This document shows positions 47,466-58,715 of a stretch of DNA of 64,000 bases, in pieces; the first letter of the stretch is position 1; the number at the start of each line of letters is the position of its first letter. Origin of the DNA: Tetrastigma voinierianum (Eukaryota > Streptophyta > Magnoliopsida > Vitales > Vitaceae). The notes below the pieces were generated by a model that did no database searches, was not told where the DNA came from, and worked only from the letters and a program-made list of their open reading frames with translations. The stretch covers positions 1-64,000 of the forward strand of contig JAEQBH010007355.1 of NCBI GenBank assembly GCA_016808115.1, written 5' to 3'. A program made the translations under genes and the position numbers.

Positions 47466-49242
47466 TGATTTCATCTCTGGTAAGTTTGAGCTAAAATCAA
47501 AATTTATATACACCTAAGTTCCTACTGCACGTGAAAGTCGAGCTTCACTGCGGTATGGTGGTCTAAGTGCGAACACGGGGATGGGTTTTCATCACAAAAA
47601 TGGTTTTGTCGATTAAGCGAAGGTAGAACTTTCTATTGGACTCTTTGGAATTGTGTTTCAAAAAGCTTGAGTGAATGGTTTAGAAAGAATTGTAAAAGAA
47701 AGTAAAAAGGTGAAAAAAGTTAACTTTGAAGAATTAGGTGCGCTAACTTGGCAAGTTACAGAGCGAACAAGTGTCACCGGGTTTTATCCTCGCGTTATGA
47801 CATGCAACCTATAGTCCATGGCATAACCGGATCTATATTTAACTAACAAACCTCACATGAAACAGCTCATTTGGGTGTCACGGGTAGCATGCGGAGTTAT
47901 GGCCCACTTTCTTGTTTAGAAGCCTAACATTGATATCATCTCGGAGGCTCGTAAAGACCATCTAAGAACAACGTACATCTATCACTAATTATGCCTTTGT
48001 ATTCTAAAGCATGGAGAGTATTGGCCAAATCAATAACATTAAATGCTATATAGCTGGATTTGAGGAGCCCAACATATAAATATCATTTAAAGGCTCGTAG
48101 ACCATCCTAAAGAATCCACAGTACCACCTCTCTCAGCTGAATATGCTGGATCCTAAAGCATGGAGAGTATTGGCCACATTAATGACATTCAATGTTATGC
48201 AACCATGTTTTGAGAATATAAGGGCCATAAATACACTACACCTTGGCTTTTAGTACAAAGAGGACAACATCATTATCTTGCATGTAAAAGCTAAGCTGCT
48301 ATACTTCCAAGGGAGAGGCAGCGAAACATCTCTTGAGTTGTCATCCTCGAGAGGTGTTCAACGTAGAAAGAAGTAAGAGGAGAGAGAAGAGAGAAAACAA
48401 AACCTAAATAAAAATCTGAGACTTTATTTCAGAAATGAAAACTTACAAAATATCTTCTCTCCTCCAAATTGTTCCAAAAATTGTTACTTAGGTTACAAAA
48501 CAAGAGGGCTTATAGGCCCACCCTCAAGAGGCATAGAAAAATACCAAACCTATGAAATTGGCTAGAATTATAGGACAATTAAGTAATACACCAAGTTTGG
48601 AGGCGGTTTGGCATTAATTACAAAGCATGACGAGGCATCAATTTTCGCTAGGTTGAAGAATTTCGCTAATTAGCGAAATCAACAGGTCTAGCGAAAACAA
48701 GAAATTTCGCTAAGGGTGGGCAATTTCGCTAGCTAGCGAAATTTAAGCTAAACTAAGCGAAATTCTTGTGAAGCGAAATCAATTGTTTCGGCTAGACAGT
48801 GCTGAAATTTGGGTGGTGCAGCGGGTGGCATTTCGGCAGGTTGCGGGAATTTTAGCTGGGTTGCGAAATTTCGCAGTCTTATGAATTCCTTAAGCTTAGT
48901 TAAAATTCTGCATTGTTGATCCTTCACTTTGCTTTTCATCCCACGCCTTCAAGCTTGCATCGAATTTTCTTAAAGCTTTGCCTTTGTTTTCTCATTGATT
49001 CTTGAGAATTGGTTAATAGGTGAAGCTTGAATTAAGCTTACATGATTCATATTTTGTAATGAGATTAAAGACCAGAGTGCACAAATACCTGCAAAACAAC
49101 CAAAAATACCCTCTAAATGGCATAAGTGCTACTAAGAAGACTAGAACACTTCAATTGGTATAAATGACATGATTAAAGCGCAAAAAGCACTCAAAACCTA
49201 TCTAATATAGGGTTCAAAATTGCACTTTTTGGGCATTAATCA
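47466..49242 (-). repeat. Athila/Tat-like LTR, right (5' LTR)
   Basis: Begins TGATTTCATCTCTGGTAAG and ends GGGCATTAATCA, aligned to the left LTR over its full length with many small indels. The palindrome-rich part is at 48640-48880. Confidence 0.8.
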
Positions 49243-49866
49243 CTGATAAAAGTTCACTTGTTGGGGAGAAGTCATAGGTGCTAAGTACCTCTTGATGGAA
49301 TCATGTAGTCCATCTTCAAATTGCCTACACCAAAATGCCTCAGTGAGGACCACTTGGTGCATGACTGGCGAGGATGGCTAAACTCTTCCCGATGCTATTT
49401 CTTGATAAGTTCCTTTGCTTCATATTCAGAAACTGTTTCCACTTGGAATCCATGGACTTTTGAGCACCAGTTTCCACCAACATATGCCTCACTCTGCAAT
49501 AGTGAGACCACACATGATGCTCTCTGATCGGGAGGGCATCTAACCTCTTCTAACAGCACTACAGCTTTTAACAAAATTCGGCTTTGTTGACCCTTAGATG
49601 CTTTCGACCCATGGAATTCCTCTGCTCCATGTCTTCTCACTGTGTCTATTAGAGCTTTAGGAGCGGTCAATCTATCCAAAACCCGAGCCATGTCTTGTGA
49701 TATTCTCATCAAGGCTTATGTGGACTCATTAGGTACATTACTTTCTGAAGGCTCAGAAACTGATAACCCTTGTTCCCTTGGGTTAACACTCTCAATAGCT
49801 TCTTCAGGACGATCCATCTATACAAAACACGAGGTCATCCACATCAAAGGTCAACATATTACTTAA
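49243..49866 (-). pseudogene. gypsy gag 5' part, separated from the rest by the nested element
   Basis: On the minus strand ISQDMARVLDRLTAPKALID, RRHGAEEFHGSKAS, VRCPPDQRASCVVSLLQSEA and VETVSEYEAKELIKKYR match the N-terminal half of a plant gypsy gag capsid. The gag tail and pol of the same element resume at 39146, beyond the inserted element. Frame breaks are present. Confidence 0.65.
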
Positions 49867-49951
49867 CATATGCATGTTTATCTTCTACTCTATCTAGAAG
49901 GTTTAAAACTTATCCAGAAAACGCCTAAGAGTGGGCTACGTGCCACTAACT

Positions 49952-51059
49952 TGTAATAGCCCCAACTTGGAAGCTCGGTGTCAGCGAGGAGTGTCATTTT
50001 TATTAAATTTTTTTTCCTTTTATTGCACTAGGGTCACCCATCTCTTTACTATTTGTAAATCAAATTATGCTATTTCTACTTTAGTCTACACTCTTCTTAT
50101 CTTATGACCTTCATGTCCCCTTTTTAAAATTTACAATTTTACCCTTATATCTTGTATAAATTTCGGGTTTCCAAAATTTTCTTTTCTTATTTTATTCGAA
50201 GAAAAAATATATTTTTACTTTTATTATACCCTAAACATGTTATAGAACCGTCAGGGTATAATTTGGGATGTTACATTGGGGTCCAAATTTTCATACACAT
50301 ATTTCAAGGAGATTTGTTTCGCAGAAGTCCTAGTTTACTTGAGAATTTTGGGTTCTTCAATTTGGATGAAGTGATGACAAGTTATGACAAAACAAAAACA
50401 TGGGTTTAAAAAAAACGGACATCATCTTCCCTAAAACCCAACATTTTCTCTATCTGAATTTTCCTCATTGAGAATGCTTGTGCGACAACGCATTTGTAAG
50501 TTAGGGTTTCCTAACACACATATATAAACCGAAAAGAAAGAGGTTGATAAATTCCTAACCCCATGAATTCTATACAAATTCATACACATATTCCATACAA
50601 TTCATAACTAGTATCCATACCTTAAAAGCTTCTTCTTATATAGCTTTCCCTTTCTTCCTTAACCTTCTTCTCTTCTTCTCTTCTCTCTTTCTCTTCTTCT
50701 CCTCTTCTTTTCTCTCTACGTAAACGCCCTAATTCTAAGCTAAAATGGGATATATTTAAGACCATGTTTGGTCTTATCCATTTTTTAGTCCAAATTTCCA
50801 TTTTTTTGCTAATTGGTCCTTCATCTTTCTATTATTTGCAATCAACTTATTCCATATTCCTACTTAGCATATAATCTTTTCATCTTATGACTTTTAAGTC
50901 CTGGATTGGTAATTACTAATTTACCGCCGGCCCTTAGATTAATTCAGGGTTTTGCTTATTTTATTTTTAACATTATTTTATTCCGAAAAAATATACATTT
51001 ACTTTTATTATATCCTAAACATGTTATAAAGCTGTCAGGGTATAATTTGGGGTATTACA
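49952..51059 (-). mobile_element. gypsy 5' LTR material, two fragments
   Basis: Fragment 1 (49952-50277) starts TGTAATAGCCCC and ends GGGATGTTACA. Fragment 2 (50278-51059) ends GGGGTATTACA. Both carry the AT-rich end module with AACATGTTATARARC and GGGTATAATTTGGG that copy B has at 34960-35231. This is LTR sequence with internal deletion or a second insertion. Confidence 0.55.
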
Positions 51060-53029
51060 ACAGACATGGCCAAAGTGAGGAAGTTCGATGATGGTTTGAA
51101 ATTGTCCATCCTAGGTAAAATTGTGGGACTTCTCTTGCAAGACTTGGACTTGATGGTTAAGACAACTATGGCCATTGAGAGGAGATTAGACGACACATGG
51201 AACATCAGGGAATGGTTAAAGATAAGTGAGAGGCATTTGGGCTCGGAGGTTGAAGCCTTGGAAGAGCCATTGCATGTGAGTTCTCCCCTAAGAGCTAGAG
51301 CAAGTGTTGAACAGATATTTTGAGGCTGTGAGTTAGAGATCTCGGGGATTCTACTCACCGTGGACCTTAAGGTCATAGACATGTAGGAGTTTGATGTCAT
51401 CCTTGGGATGGAATGGTTGACGGCACATCGAGTCGTCATTGATTGTGATCGTAAGGGGGTTATTACCTACATACCATATGGTATTTGTTTTATGTTTCAG
51501 GGGGATAAGCACGATATTTTACCCTAAGCCGTGTACGACTCTAGATGACATGGGCAGTTAATGGGTTAGCTAGCAAGTCTTACCTTGGAGGACGAGGCGA
51601 GACAAGAGTTAGGTCTACCTGCAGCGGTTTTGTGAGTCTGAAGGATGTTTTTATGTGGATGAACTCTTTGGGATGACCTTCACACAGGGATATAGACTTC
51701 ATTATTGAGTTGCACCCTGGTACATCGCCTATTTCTATGACTTCGCATAGAATGGTGCCTGTTGAGTTCATGAGAACTCAAAGTCAATTCTGAGGTGTTG
51801 GACAAGGGTTTTATTAGATCGAGTACTTCACCTTGGGGCGCTTTAGTGCTATTTGCCAAGAAGAGGGACAAGACCCTTCGACTATGCGTAGACTACAGGT
51901 AGTTGAATAGGGTTACTATCAAGAATATGCACCCTTTGCTGAGGATTGATGATTTATTTGACTAGTTGAGAGAGGCGCGAGTTTATTCTAAGATAGATCT
52001 CTATACCGGTTACCATCAGTTGAGGGTTAGGGAGGCAGATATCCCTAAGATGGTTTTTAGGAAGCGATATGGGTATTTTGAGTTCACAATGATGCTATTC
52101 GGATTGACGAATGCTCCAACGACATTCATGGATCTCATGCATAGGGTTTTCGGCCCAACCCTATCTAGATCAGTTCGTTGTGGTCTTCCTTGATGACATC
52201 TTGATCTACTCCAAGTTTGAGGAGGAGCATGAGGGTCACTTGAGGATTGTTCTCCAAGTCTTGAGAGACCATAGTTGTATGCCAAATTCGATAAGTGTCA
52301 ATTTTGGCTTACTAAGGTGAAATTCTTGGGCCATGTGGGTGTTTGGCCCGGGTGTAATCATGGACTCGGAAAAGGCTAAGGCGGTTATGAGTTGGGAGAG
52401 ACCGAAGTCAGTTTTTGAGATACGTAGTTTCTTAGGATTAGTAGGGTATTACAAGAGGTCCATTGAGGACTTCTCCCAATTAGCTGCACCTATGACGAGA
52501 TTGATCCAAAAAGAGGTCAAGTTTGAGTAGAATATTTCGTGTGAAGCCATTCCGGGGAGTTGAAGAAGACACTTTAGACCATGTTTGATGGTTTGAGGGG
52601 ACAGAGGTACATAGTATATTATATATGATGCCTCCCAGGACGGACAGATGTGTTTGATGCGTCTTTTGGGAGGGTCGTGGCTTATGGTTCTTGGCCGGTT
52701 AAAGAATCGTGACCAGAGTTACCCCACACATGACATAGAGCTGGCGGCCATTGTCTTTGCCTTGAAGGTTTGGCGCCGCTATCTATACGGTGAACAATTT
52801 GAGGTGTTTTCGGACCACAAAAGTCAGAAGTACATTTTTACACAAAGGGACCTTAATATGAGGCAACGCAGGTGACCTTAACATGAGGTAACGCAGGTGG
52901 ATGGAGTATCTAGAGGACTATGACTTCACTTTGCATTACCATCCTGCTAAGGCAAATGTAGTGGCTGATGCACTCAACCAGAAGTCACAGGGAGTGATAG
53001 ATAGTGTGGCTTGCCGGGAGTGGCAGATG
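51060..53029 (+). pseudogene. Ty3/gypsy gag end, protease, RT and RNase H (no integrase)
   Basis: On the plus strand: gag MAKVRKFDDGLKLSI and GKIVGLLLQDLD (51066-51180). Protease and linker: SPLRARASVEQIF, EFDVILGMEWLTAHR (51390). RT: SPWGALVLFAKKRDKTLRLC (51826), SKIDLYTGYHQLRV, FGLTNAPTTFMDLMHRVF (52080-52150), then after a frame change VVFLDDILIYSKFEEEHEGH (52170) with the catalytic DD. RNase H: RSFLGLVGYYKRSIEDF (52425), YPTHDIELAAIVFALKVW (52715), FSDHKSQKYIFTQRDLN and WMEYLEDYDFTLHYHPAKAN (52900-52960). Similarity stops at 53029, where a Copia LTR starts. It might be the interior of the element whose LTR and PBS lie at 28148-30893. Confidence 0.82.
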
Positions 53030-56000
53030 TGTTAGAGAAGTGCTCTAAAGGCAATCGCCATTAGCACTTATTATATGCACAACATATTATTTAATATGAA
53101 AGACTTCTTCATTAATTTGATATTCATACGTTAAATTGATATAGATCTTTAATTGAATTAATGAAGTCCATGATACATAACATAGCATGAAGGAAATCAT
53201 GATGGGATCATAATAATAAAATTCCTATCATGTGCAATTATGTTAGTGTCTAAATTGTCTCTAGTCATAGGATCAATGGAAATGGACATTGATGAAGTAA
53301 AACAAGCCTAGCACATGTCATACTCCTTGATTGGATCAAGCAGTAGATCTTATAAACTGTGATCATGAGTTGATCAGAGTTGGCATGTGGATGCTTGCTA
53401 AGAGTAGCTAAGTACATCGGAGACCTATAATGAGACAATCATATGGATCATCTATTTAAATGTAGATGATTGTCTCATCATAGCAATGGTGCAAGAATCC
53501 TTAGACTTGAGGTGCTCAAGGATATCTTAGATGCTGATCTTGTACTTTGACCTCAATCCATGTTGCCTCTTAAAGGGTCGCTCATTGGACGAGGATTAGG
53601 TATAGTTTGGGAGGTGTTCAGAAACGAGTAGCGACAAAGGATTCGCCACTTTAATGGGGAGGGTATACTGCAAGGCCTCTTGTGAGATCGTGCTCGGGAA
53701 TCTCGGCGGTGAAAATGCAGCAGTGTCTTCAAGTGCATAACGGTTGAGTGATGAATCTAGGGACAAGATCGAATATCACTTGGGCTAGGTGTGGCATAGT
53801 CAGTCTAGTGGGAACTACACATTGTCCATGCTCTGAACCAAGTAGGGTATAGATTGGTGAAAAGACGAATTGCACTGTATTTGTCTATGGGAAGGGTATG
53901 CAGTCAGACCACTAATTCTCTGGTCAATTAGGGGTCATGATGTGTTGCTAAATACCAATCTTGACTTGCTTAATTCAATAGTTGAATCAAGTGGCCAACA
54001 TAACCGGAGCCTAATGGGTCACACACTTAGAAGAGTGTGGGGCTGATATAAAACAGATTTAGATGTGATCCAAATATGAGGGAGTTAATTCTCATGAATG
54101 AAATGTCACGGGATTAGTGGAATCCCGGGTTCAAAAGCCCTCACTTAGAGAGATAATAGGTTTGGGCTTGTACCTCGTCTTAGGGCCATGTAGAACTGCA
54201 CATAACATGGGATAAAATTGTAACCTACATCTACTTAGGAATGAGAATTTTGGTCATTTCACAAGATAAGGTTTTCCTATAAAAGGAATGTTATGGAAAC
54301 CCTAATAGGATGATGACTTTTTGAGACAAATAGGAGTGAATGAGAAAAGGTCATTTTGGTTCTCTCATCTCTAAGAAGGTGTTATAGAGTTTGAGAGACC
54401 TCGGCTTTTGGCTTCCTCTTTGAATTGGGACTTGGCTAGCATCGGGACACTTTTTGAGACTGTTGCCTTGGAGGTTGTTGGCTCCACTCTTCGTGTGGAT
54501 ATCGTTAAAGGCGAACCTAGGACTTGGTTCATTTCGGTCTAAAGCTGCCTCGACCACTAGCTCGGTTTTGGAACCGATACAAGGTAATCCTACACCCTTC
54601 TCTTTGTTGTAGAACCAGATTTGATGCTATAAGGGGTCCTTGGATGGGTTTTTGTTGGGATTTTTGTTTTCCTTTGCTATTGACAAGTGTTGCTGATTCG
54701 TGCCACGGTAGGGTGATGCGGAATCAACAATATTTGTAGTCCTAAGTTCCTCTTTGCTTGTAGTCAAACTCACTGCGGTATAGCGATCTAGGATTAGAAC
54801 ACGGGGGATGGGTTTTCTTCGTACAAATGATTTGAGTGAAGTCAAAAATGGTGAATTTTGTTTGGATTTTAAGGCTTGGTAAAAACAGGGGAGTTGATGG
54901 TTGAAAAACTGAAATTTAAATAAAATAAAATGTAAAATAGAACTCCTTGAAGCATTGGGCCACTGAGTTTAAGATCCTAGGCTAACCGAGAGGTCCCCGG
55001 GTTAATTTCCTCGCGTTGGGGAGGATGACATATAGTCATCTCCCAGAGGCAGGATGCTATTTTGACATTAAAACCCTAAACCCTAATAATTTTCCTTTTG
55101 ATAGAAAACATTTATTTAACATTTATGGTTCCCAACCCAGGTGAAAATCTATGTTGACTCATCCTACAATGATTCGTAAGGGTAACTAATGAGTCTCAAT
55201 GGATCTAAAAATAAGAATCCACTGAACCCTAAAAGATTACTAAGTATTGATCAAAGTAGATGCACTTACAGTGAAAACCTAACCCCTTAACCTACCATTG
55301 GCTGTGCAGAGCAACTAATGGATATCGATGTATCTAAAGCTAAAAGAATACCTTGAACTGCTTGCCAAGTATTGGCTAGAAGAAGTATCAAAAGCTTTAA
55401 ACCCTAGAGTTAGAAATTTGGGAGCCAATGTAAAAACTCTTTGCGTGAAAACGGGGGAACCACCGGGCTGCGGATCCTTCCCAGTGGCCTTTTGCTTCCA
55501 GAAGGAAGTGGTTTTAGCCACTCGTCCTCCCGAGTTGTCATCCTTGGGGTGTTTGGCAACCGAAAGGGAGAGAAAGAGGAGAAGAGAGGCTGGAAACAAA
55601 GGCTGGCTGCGTACTAAAAGATTAAAGTTCTTAGGGTTACAAATCATAAGGGGCTTATAGGCCACCCAGAAGTGTGAAAATACAAGAAAATAAAATATTG
55701 GCTCCATACGAGAATGAGGTAATACACCAAAACGAGATTCGTTTGGCATTAATTACATAAAATTCTTAGCAGGCGAGGAATTTCGCTATGGAAAAGTTTC
55801 GCTGAGTAGCGAAAATTTCGCTAGCCCTAGCGAAAATTGAATAAGCGAAATCACAAAATTTCGCTATACACAGTGAATTTCGCTAGCCTAGCGAAAAATT
55901 TAGAGATAAGCGGAATGAAGGAATTTCGTAGGCACGATGATTTCGCTATATAGCGAAATTTTGCTATGCGAAATTTCTCAATTTCGCTAGGATTGCGGAA

Positions 56001-56410
56001 ATTTTGCTATGGGTACAGCGAATTCGCAATCAATGAAATTTTCGCAATCATAGCGAAATTTCTGGTTGCTGTTGTATTTGCTCTTGCACCTTTGCACCTC
56101 CTTTGCATCCTCCATCTTCACTTTGCCTTCATTTCATCAGATTTTTGATATGTTGATGGCTGGAAATAGTTTCATTCTTCATGGTTCAACACATCTCGAT
56201 ATCAAATTCGACTAATGAACGAGTACAAAGCACTGCAAAATAACCACAAATAACCTCGAAATGGCATAAGTGATACTAAGTAGACCTGAACACCTCAATT
56301 GGCTTAATTGATACAATTTGTGCGCAAAAAGCACTCAAAACCTATCTCGAATAGGGCTCAAAATAGCACTTTTTAGCAGGCCTTGTCAGTTGCCACCCAA
56401 AAACTCTTCA
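53030..56410 (+). repeat. Copia 5' LTR, interrupted
   Basis: TGTTAGAG...CTCTTCA, directly followed by A and the PBS. Without the 1.7-kb inserted solo LTR and one copy of its target duplication it would be about 1.68 kb. No coding capacity is expected; the frames inside are incidental. Confidence 0.7.
54694..56388 (-). mobile_element. solo LTR of the Athila/Tat-like family, TSD GTTGC
   Basis: A 1,695-bp TG...CA unit homologous to the LTRs at 39147 and 47466 (TGCCACGGTA near the start, ACACGGGGGATGGGTTTTC, ATTAATTACATA and AACCTATCTCGAATAGGGCT near the end). It is flanked by perfect GTTGC repeats at 54689-54693 and 56389-56393. It has no interior, so it arose by LTR-LTR recombination. Strand is taken from homology with the full element. 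Confidence 0.88.
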
Positions 56411-56411
56411 A

Positions 56412-56424
56412 TGGTATCAGAAAC
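56412..56424 (+). other. Copia primer binding site (tRNA-Met type)
   Basis: TGGTATCAGAAAC follows the LTR end by one base and matches the usual complement of initiator tRNA-Met apart from single differences. Confidence 0.8.
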
Positions 56425-56639
56425 TGACATATGTGCATCAAATCGGTTCGTGTTGAGGGTTTTAAGTTTTATCATATGTTTTCAAAAGTTTTGAAATGAG
56501 ATTTTTGGTATGAAAAGGTTTAGATCCAGTGTTGTTCTTTATGTATATGGTCATGAGATGATCTAGGATGGTTAATATGAAGAAGGAACAGCTTGGAAGT
56601 AAGTAAAAGTCCCAAAGATCGGTTTTTGCAACTTTCCCA

Positions 56640-57020
56640 TCATTAGAAAACCTAGCAACGTCGCGACATTCGTATCCAACGTAGCGACATTGCTCATAAA
56701 TTTCTAGCAATGTCGTGACGTTAACGCCCAACATCACGACGTTAGCGCCCAACATCACGACGTTGATCATTAGAACCTAGAATGTTACGACGTTTCAATG
56801 TTGCAACATGACATGACGTGACACGACATGATGTGACGTGATGTGACGTGACATGATGTTTGAGTCAAACGCTCCCAACGTCACTACATGACGATGTGAC
56901 GATGTTCCAACGTAGCGACGTCGACGTAAGGACGTGCCAACATCGCGACATGAAGGTGGCAATGGGGTTTTGAACCCTCACAGCATTACGACGTTTCGAC
57001 GTCGCGACGTTAGGGACTGT
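56640..57020. repeat. degenerate GTCGCGAC/CGTCACGACGTT array
   Basis: More than a dozen variants of AACGTCGCGACGTT. Core starts in the left part are 21 bp apart (GTCGCGAC/GTAGCGAC, GTCGTGAC/ATCACGAC, ATCACGAC/ATCACGAC). In the right part they are often 16 bp apart. A block of TGACGTGACATGA-like short repeats lies at about 56810-56865. Confidence 0.8.
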
Positions 57021-57220
57021 TGGTGCCTTGTTCATTTCCTTTCTTGTATGGTTTTGCACAAGTTTCAAACACACTACTCTTATGTGTTTGAAATAGAAAT
57101 GTGCGAGTTAAAACTGAACCGTTCAACTTTAAAATTTCTAGAATCATGGATTTTGAAAAACCATGTTGAAATTACCTAAGAGAGAATTTTGGACAAAAAC
57201 GTCCTTTTAGAAAAATTACG

Positions 57221-57480
57221 GTTCAAAAGTTGAATCAGGATAATGGTTCAAGGAGTTGAACTAGTTGGAGAAATAAATAGGGTTTATGATTCAAGAAGTT
57301 GAATCGGTTTCATGATTCAAGATGTTGAATCAGATTTGTTCAAGAGTTGAATAAAGGGGTTATTTGTTCAAGTGTTGAATGGGTGGATAATACGACAATT
57401 TTAGTTCAAGTGTTGAATTGAGGTCATTGTTCAAATGTTGAACAAAACAAAATGGATCAATTTTATTTCAAGTGTTGAAA
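57221..57480. repeat. TTCAAG-NN-TTGAA dyad array, nine copies
   Basis: Starts near 57221, 57245, 57288, 57314, 57337, 57366, 57403, 57429 and 57466. Consensus is NTTCAAGNNGTTGAAY, an imperfect inverted repeat, with 23-43 bp between starts. Confidence 0.85.
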
Positions 57481-58119
57481 AACCTTTAATTTGATTTTGA
57501 AATCATGGGGTACCATTACCTTCAACTTTTAATGGATTGCATTAGAGAATGCATGTTTAAGGGTGTATGTTAGCATGATGGATGATTATGGACTTTGCCC
57601 AATGGTGATTGAGCATACGCATTTGATTATTAGCTGCTTTTGGATCAGAAATAGGGCATGTGTCCACCTCTCTCTAATTTCTCTATATACTTCTCTTCTC
57701 ATCTAAATCCCCCTCAAATGTAACTTGAGGTTATTCTTATTAAATGTATGTAATTAGATTACACAAGATTAGGATAAGTTGGTGAAGATGCTAAGGGAGA
57801 AAGAAGTGTGGAGAAGGAACCAAGAAAGAAGACCTTGAATATTGTAAATTTGATTTATTTTAAAGGGTTGTAATAATCATGCATATCCCAAGGTTTGATC
57901 TAGTCAATTCCATTATGGCTCATGGAATTGATCTTAGACTGTCCATAATCATGCCATATAGTTAGAGTAACTATCCCTTATAATTTTATGAGATGAATGG
58001 ATAATGCATGCTAACAAAAAGGATGAGACTTAACTAAAGAAAACCCTCAATTATGAATATTAAGGCTAACGTCTTCCACTAATATGGTGTGAACAAGAGT
58101 TTCTTTTGGAGATTAAGGT

Positions 58120-58520
58120 TGTTGGGTAAACCCAAGCTTCCTCCACAAGAGCATGTTCTATCCATGGAAATGAGTTTTTTTTATTGGTGGGTTGGCCTTA
58201 ACTAGACTCATTGGCTTGTTGGGTAAACCCAAGGTTAATGATGGATAGAAGGCCGTAGGCTGGGCGATGTACATAAGATGTACCGCGATATCATGAGTTG
58301 ATAACTTTAGTGATAGTGCACAAATCTATGATTCGATACTTTGGATTCGATAGTTGCGTCAAATTGCAAATTGGAATAATTATTGATCTAAGATGGCTTG
58401 TTGGGTAAACCCAAGGTCACTCGAAGTGATATTGGATTTCTTGAATTGCGTATGAATGCAATTGGTATGAACAAGATACCTACGTTTTTACCTAAGATAG
58501 CTTGTTGTGTAAACCCAAGG
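58120..58520. repeat. four TTGGGTAAACCCAAG hairpin copies
   Basis: TTGKGTAAACCCAAG occurs at about 58122, 58219, 58401 and 58504, three times preceded by GCTTG. Each can fold into a 6-bp stem (TTGGGT/ACCCAA) with an AA loop. The last copy has one stem mismatch. Confidence 0.85.
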
Positions 58521-58715
58521 TGATTCTCGGTGATATGGGATATCGACCCACTAGGAGAACCTCCATATAGGTTATCTCGGATCAATAATGAGGGCTATGG
58601 ATTGACAATAAAATAGCGGGAGCCATAATGCGTGATTATCAAGCCGTAATAATTATGCATTTTAAGTATAATATGACATAACCACTTTTTACATCTAGGT
58701 TATAAGAATCAAACC

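Larger units (their letters stand above)
39147..49242 (-). mobile_element. Athila/Tat-like LTR element without recognisable pol
   Basis: A 10.1-kb element with two related LTRs (39147-40955 and 47466-49242) flanked by TTGAT and CTGAT, a 5-bp duplication with one mismatch. On the minus strand the interior reads gag, aspartic protease, then an extra ORF, then about 1.7 kb of non-coding sequence. I find no RT, RNase H or integrase motif, and there is too little space between protease (about 44.95 kb) and the extra ORF (44.04 kb) to hold them. The interior at 42.2-44.3 kb is GC-rich. It is probably a non-autonomous derivative. It lies inside the gag of the surrounding gypsy element. Confidence 0.75.
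31323..51059 (-). mobile_element. Ty3/gypsy element on the minus strand with a nested 10-kb insertion
   Basis: LTR-derived sequence lies at both outer ends. The left side starts TGTAACACTC and the right side ends GGGGTATTACA. Between them, reading on the minus strand, gag, protease, RT, RNase H, integrase and a C-terminal MLRRYR-type region occur in canonical order, with the Athila/Tat-like element 39147-49242 inserted in gag. The sequence AACATGTTATAGAAC...GGGTATAATTTGG is shared by 35185-35231, 50236-50277 and 51018-51059, which ties the two LTR groups together. No matching 5-bp duplication is seen outside (TTAAA versus ACAGA). Confidence 0.7.
56425..58715 (+). other. Copia leader with three motif arrays
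   Basis: About 2.3 kb separate PBS and gag. Three successive arrays fill much of it: GTCGCGAC-like (56640-57020), TTCAAG-NN-TTGAA (57221-57480) and TTGGGTAAACCCAA hairpins (58120-58520). No protein frame is recognised. Confidence 0.6.
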
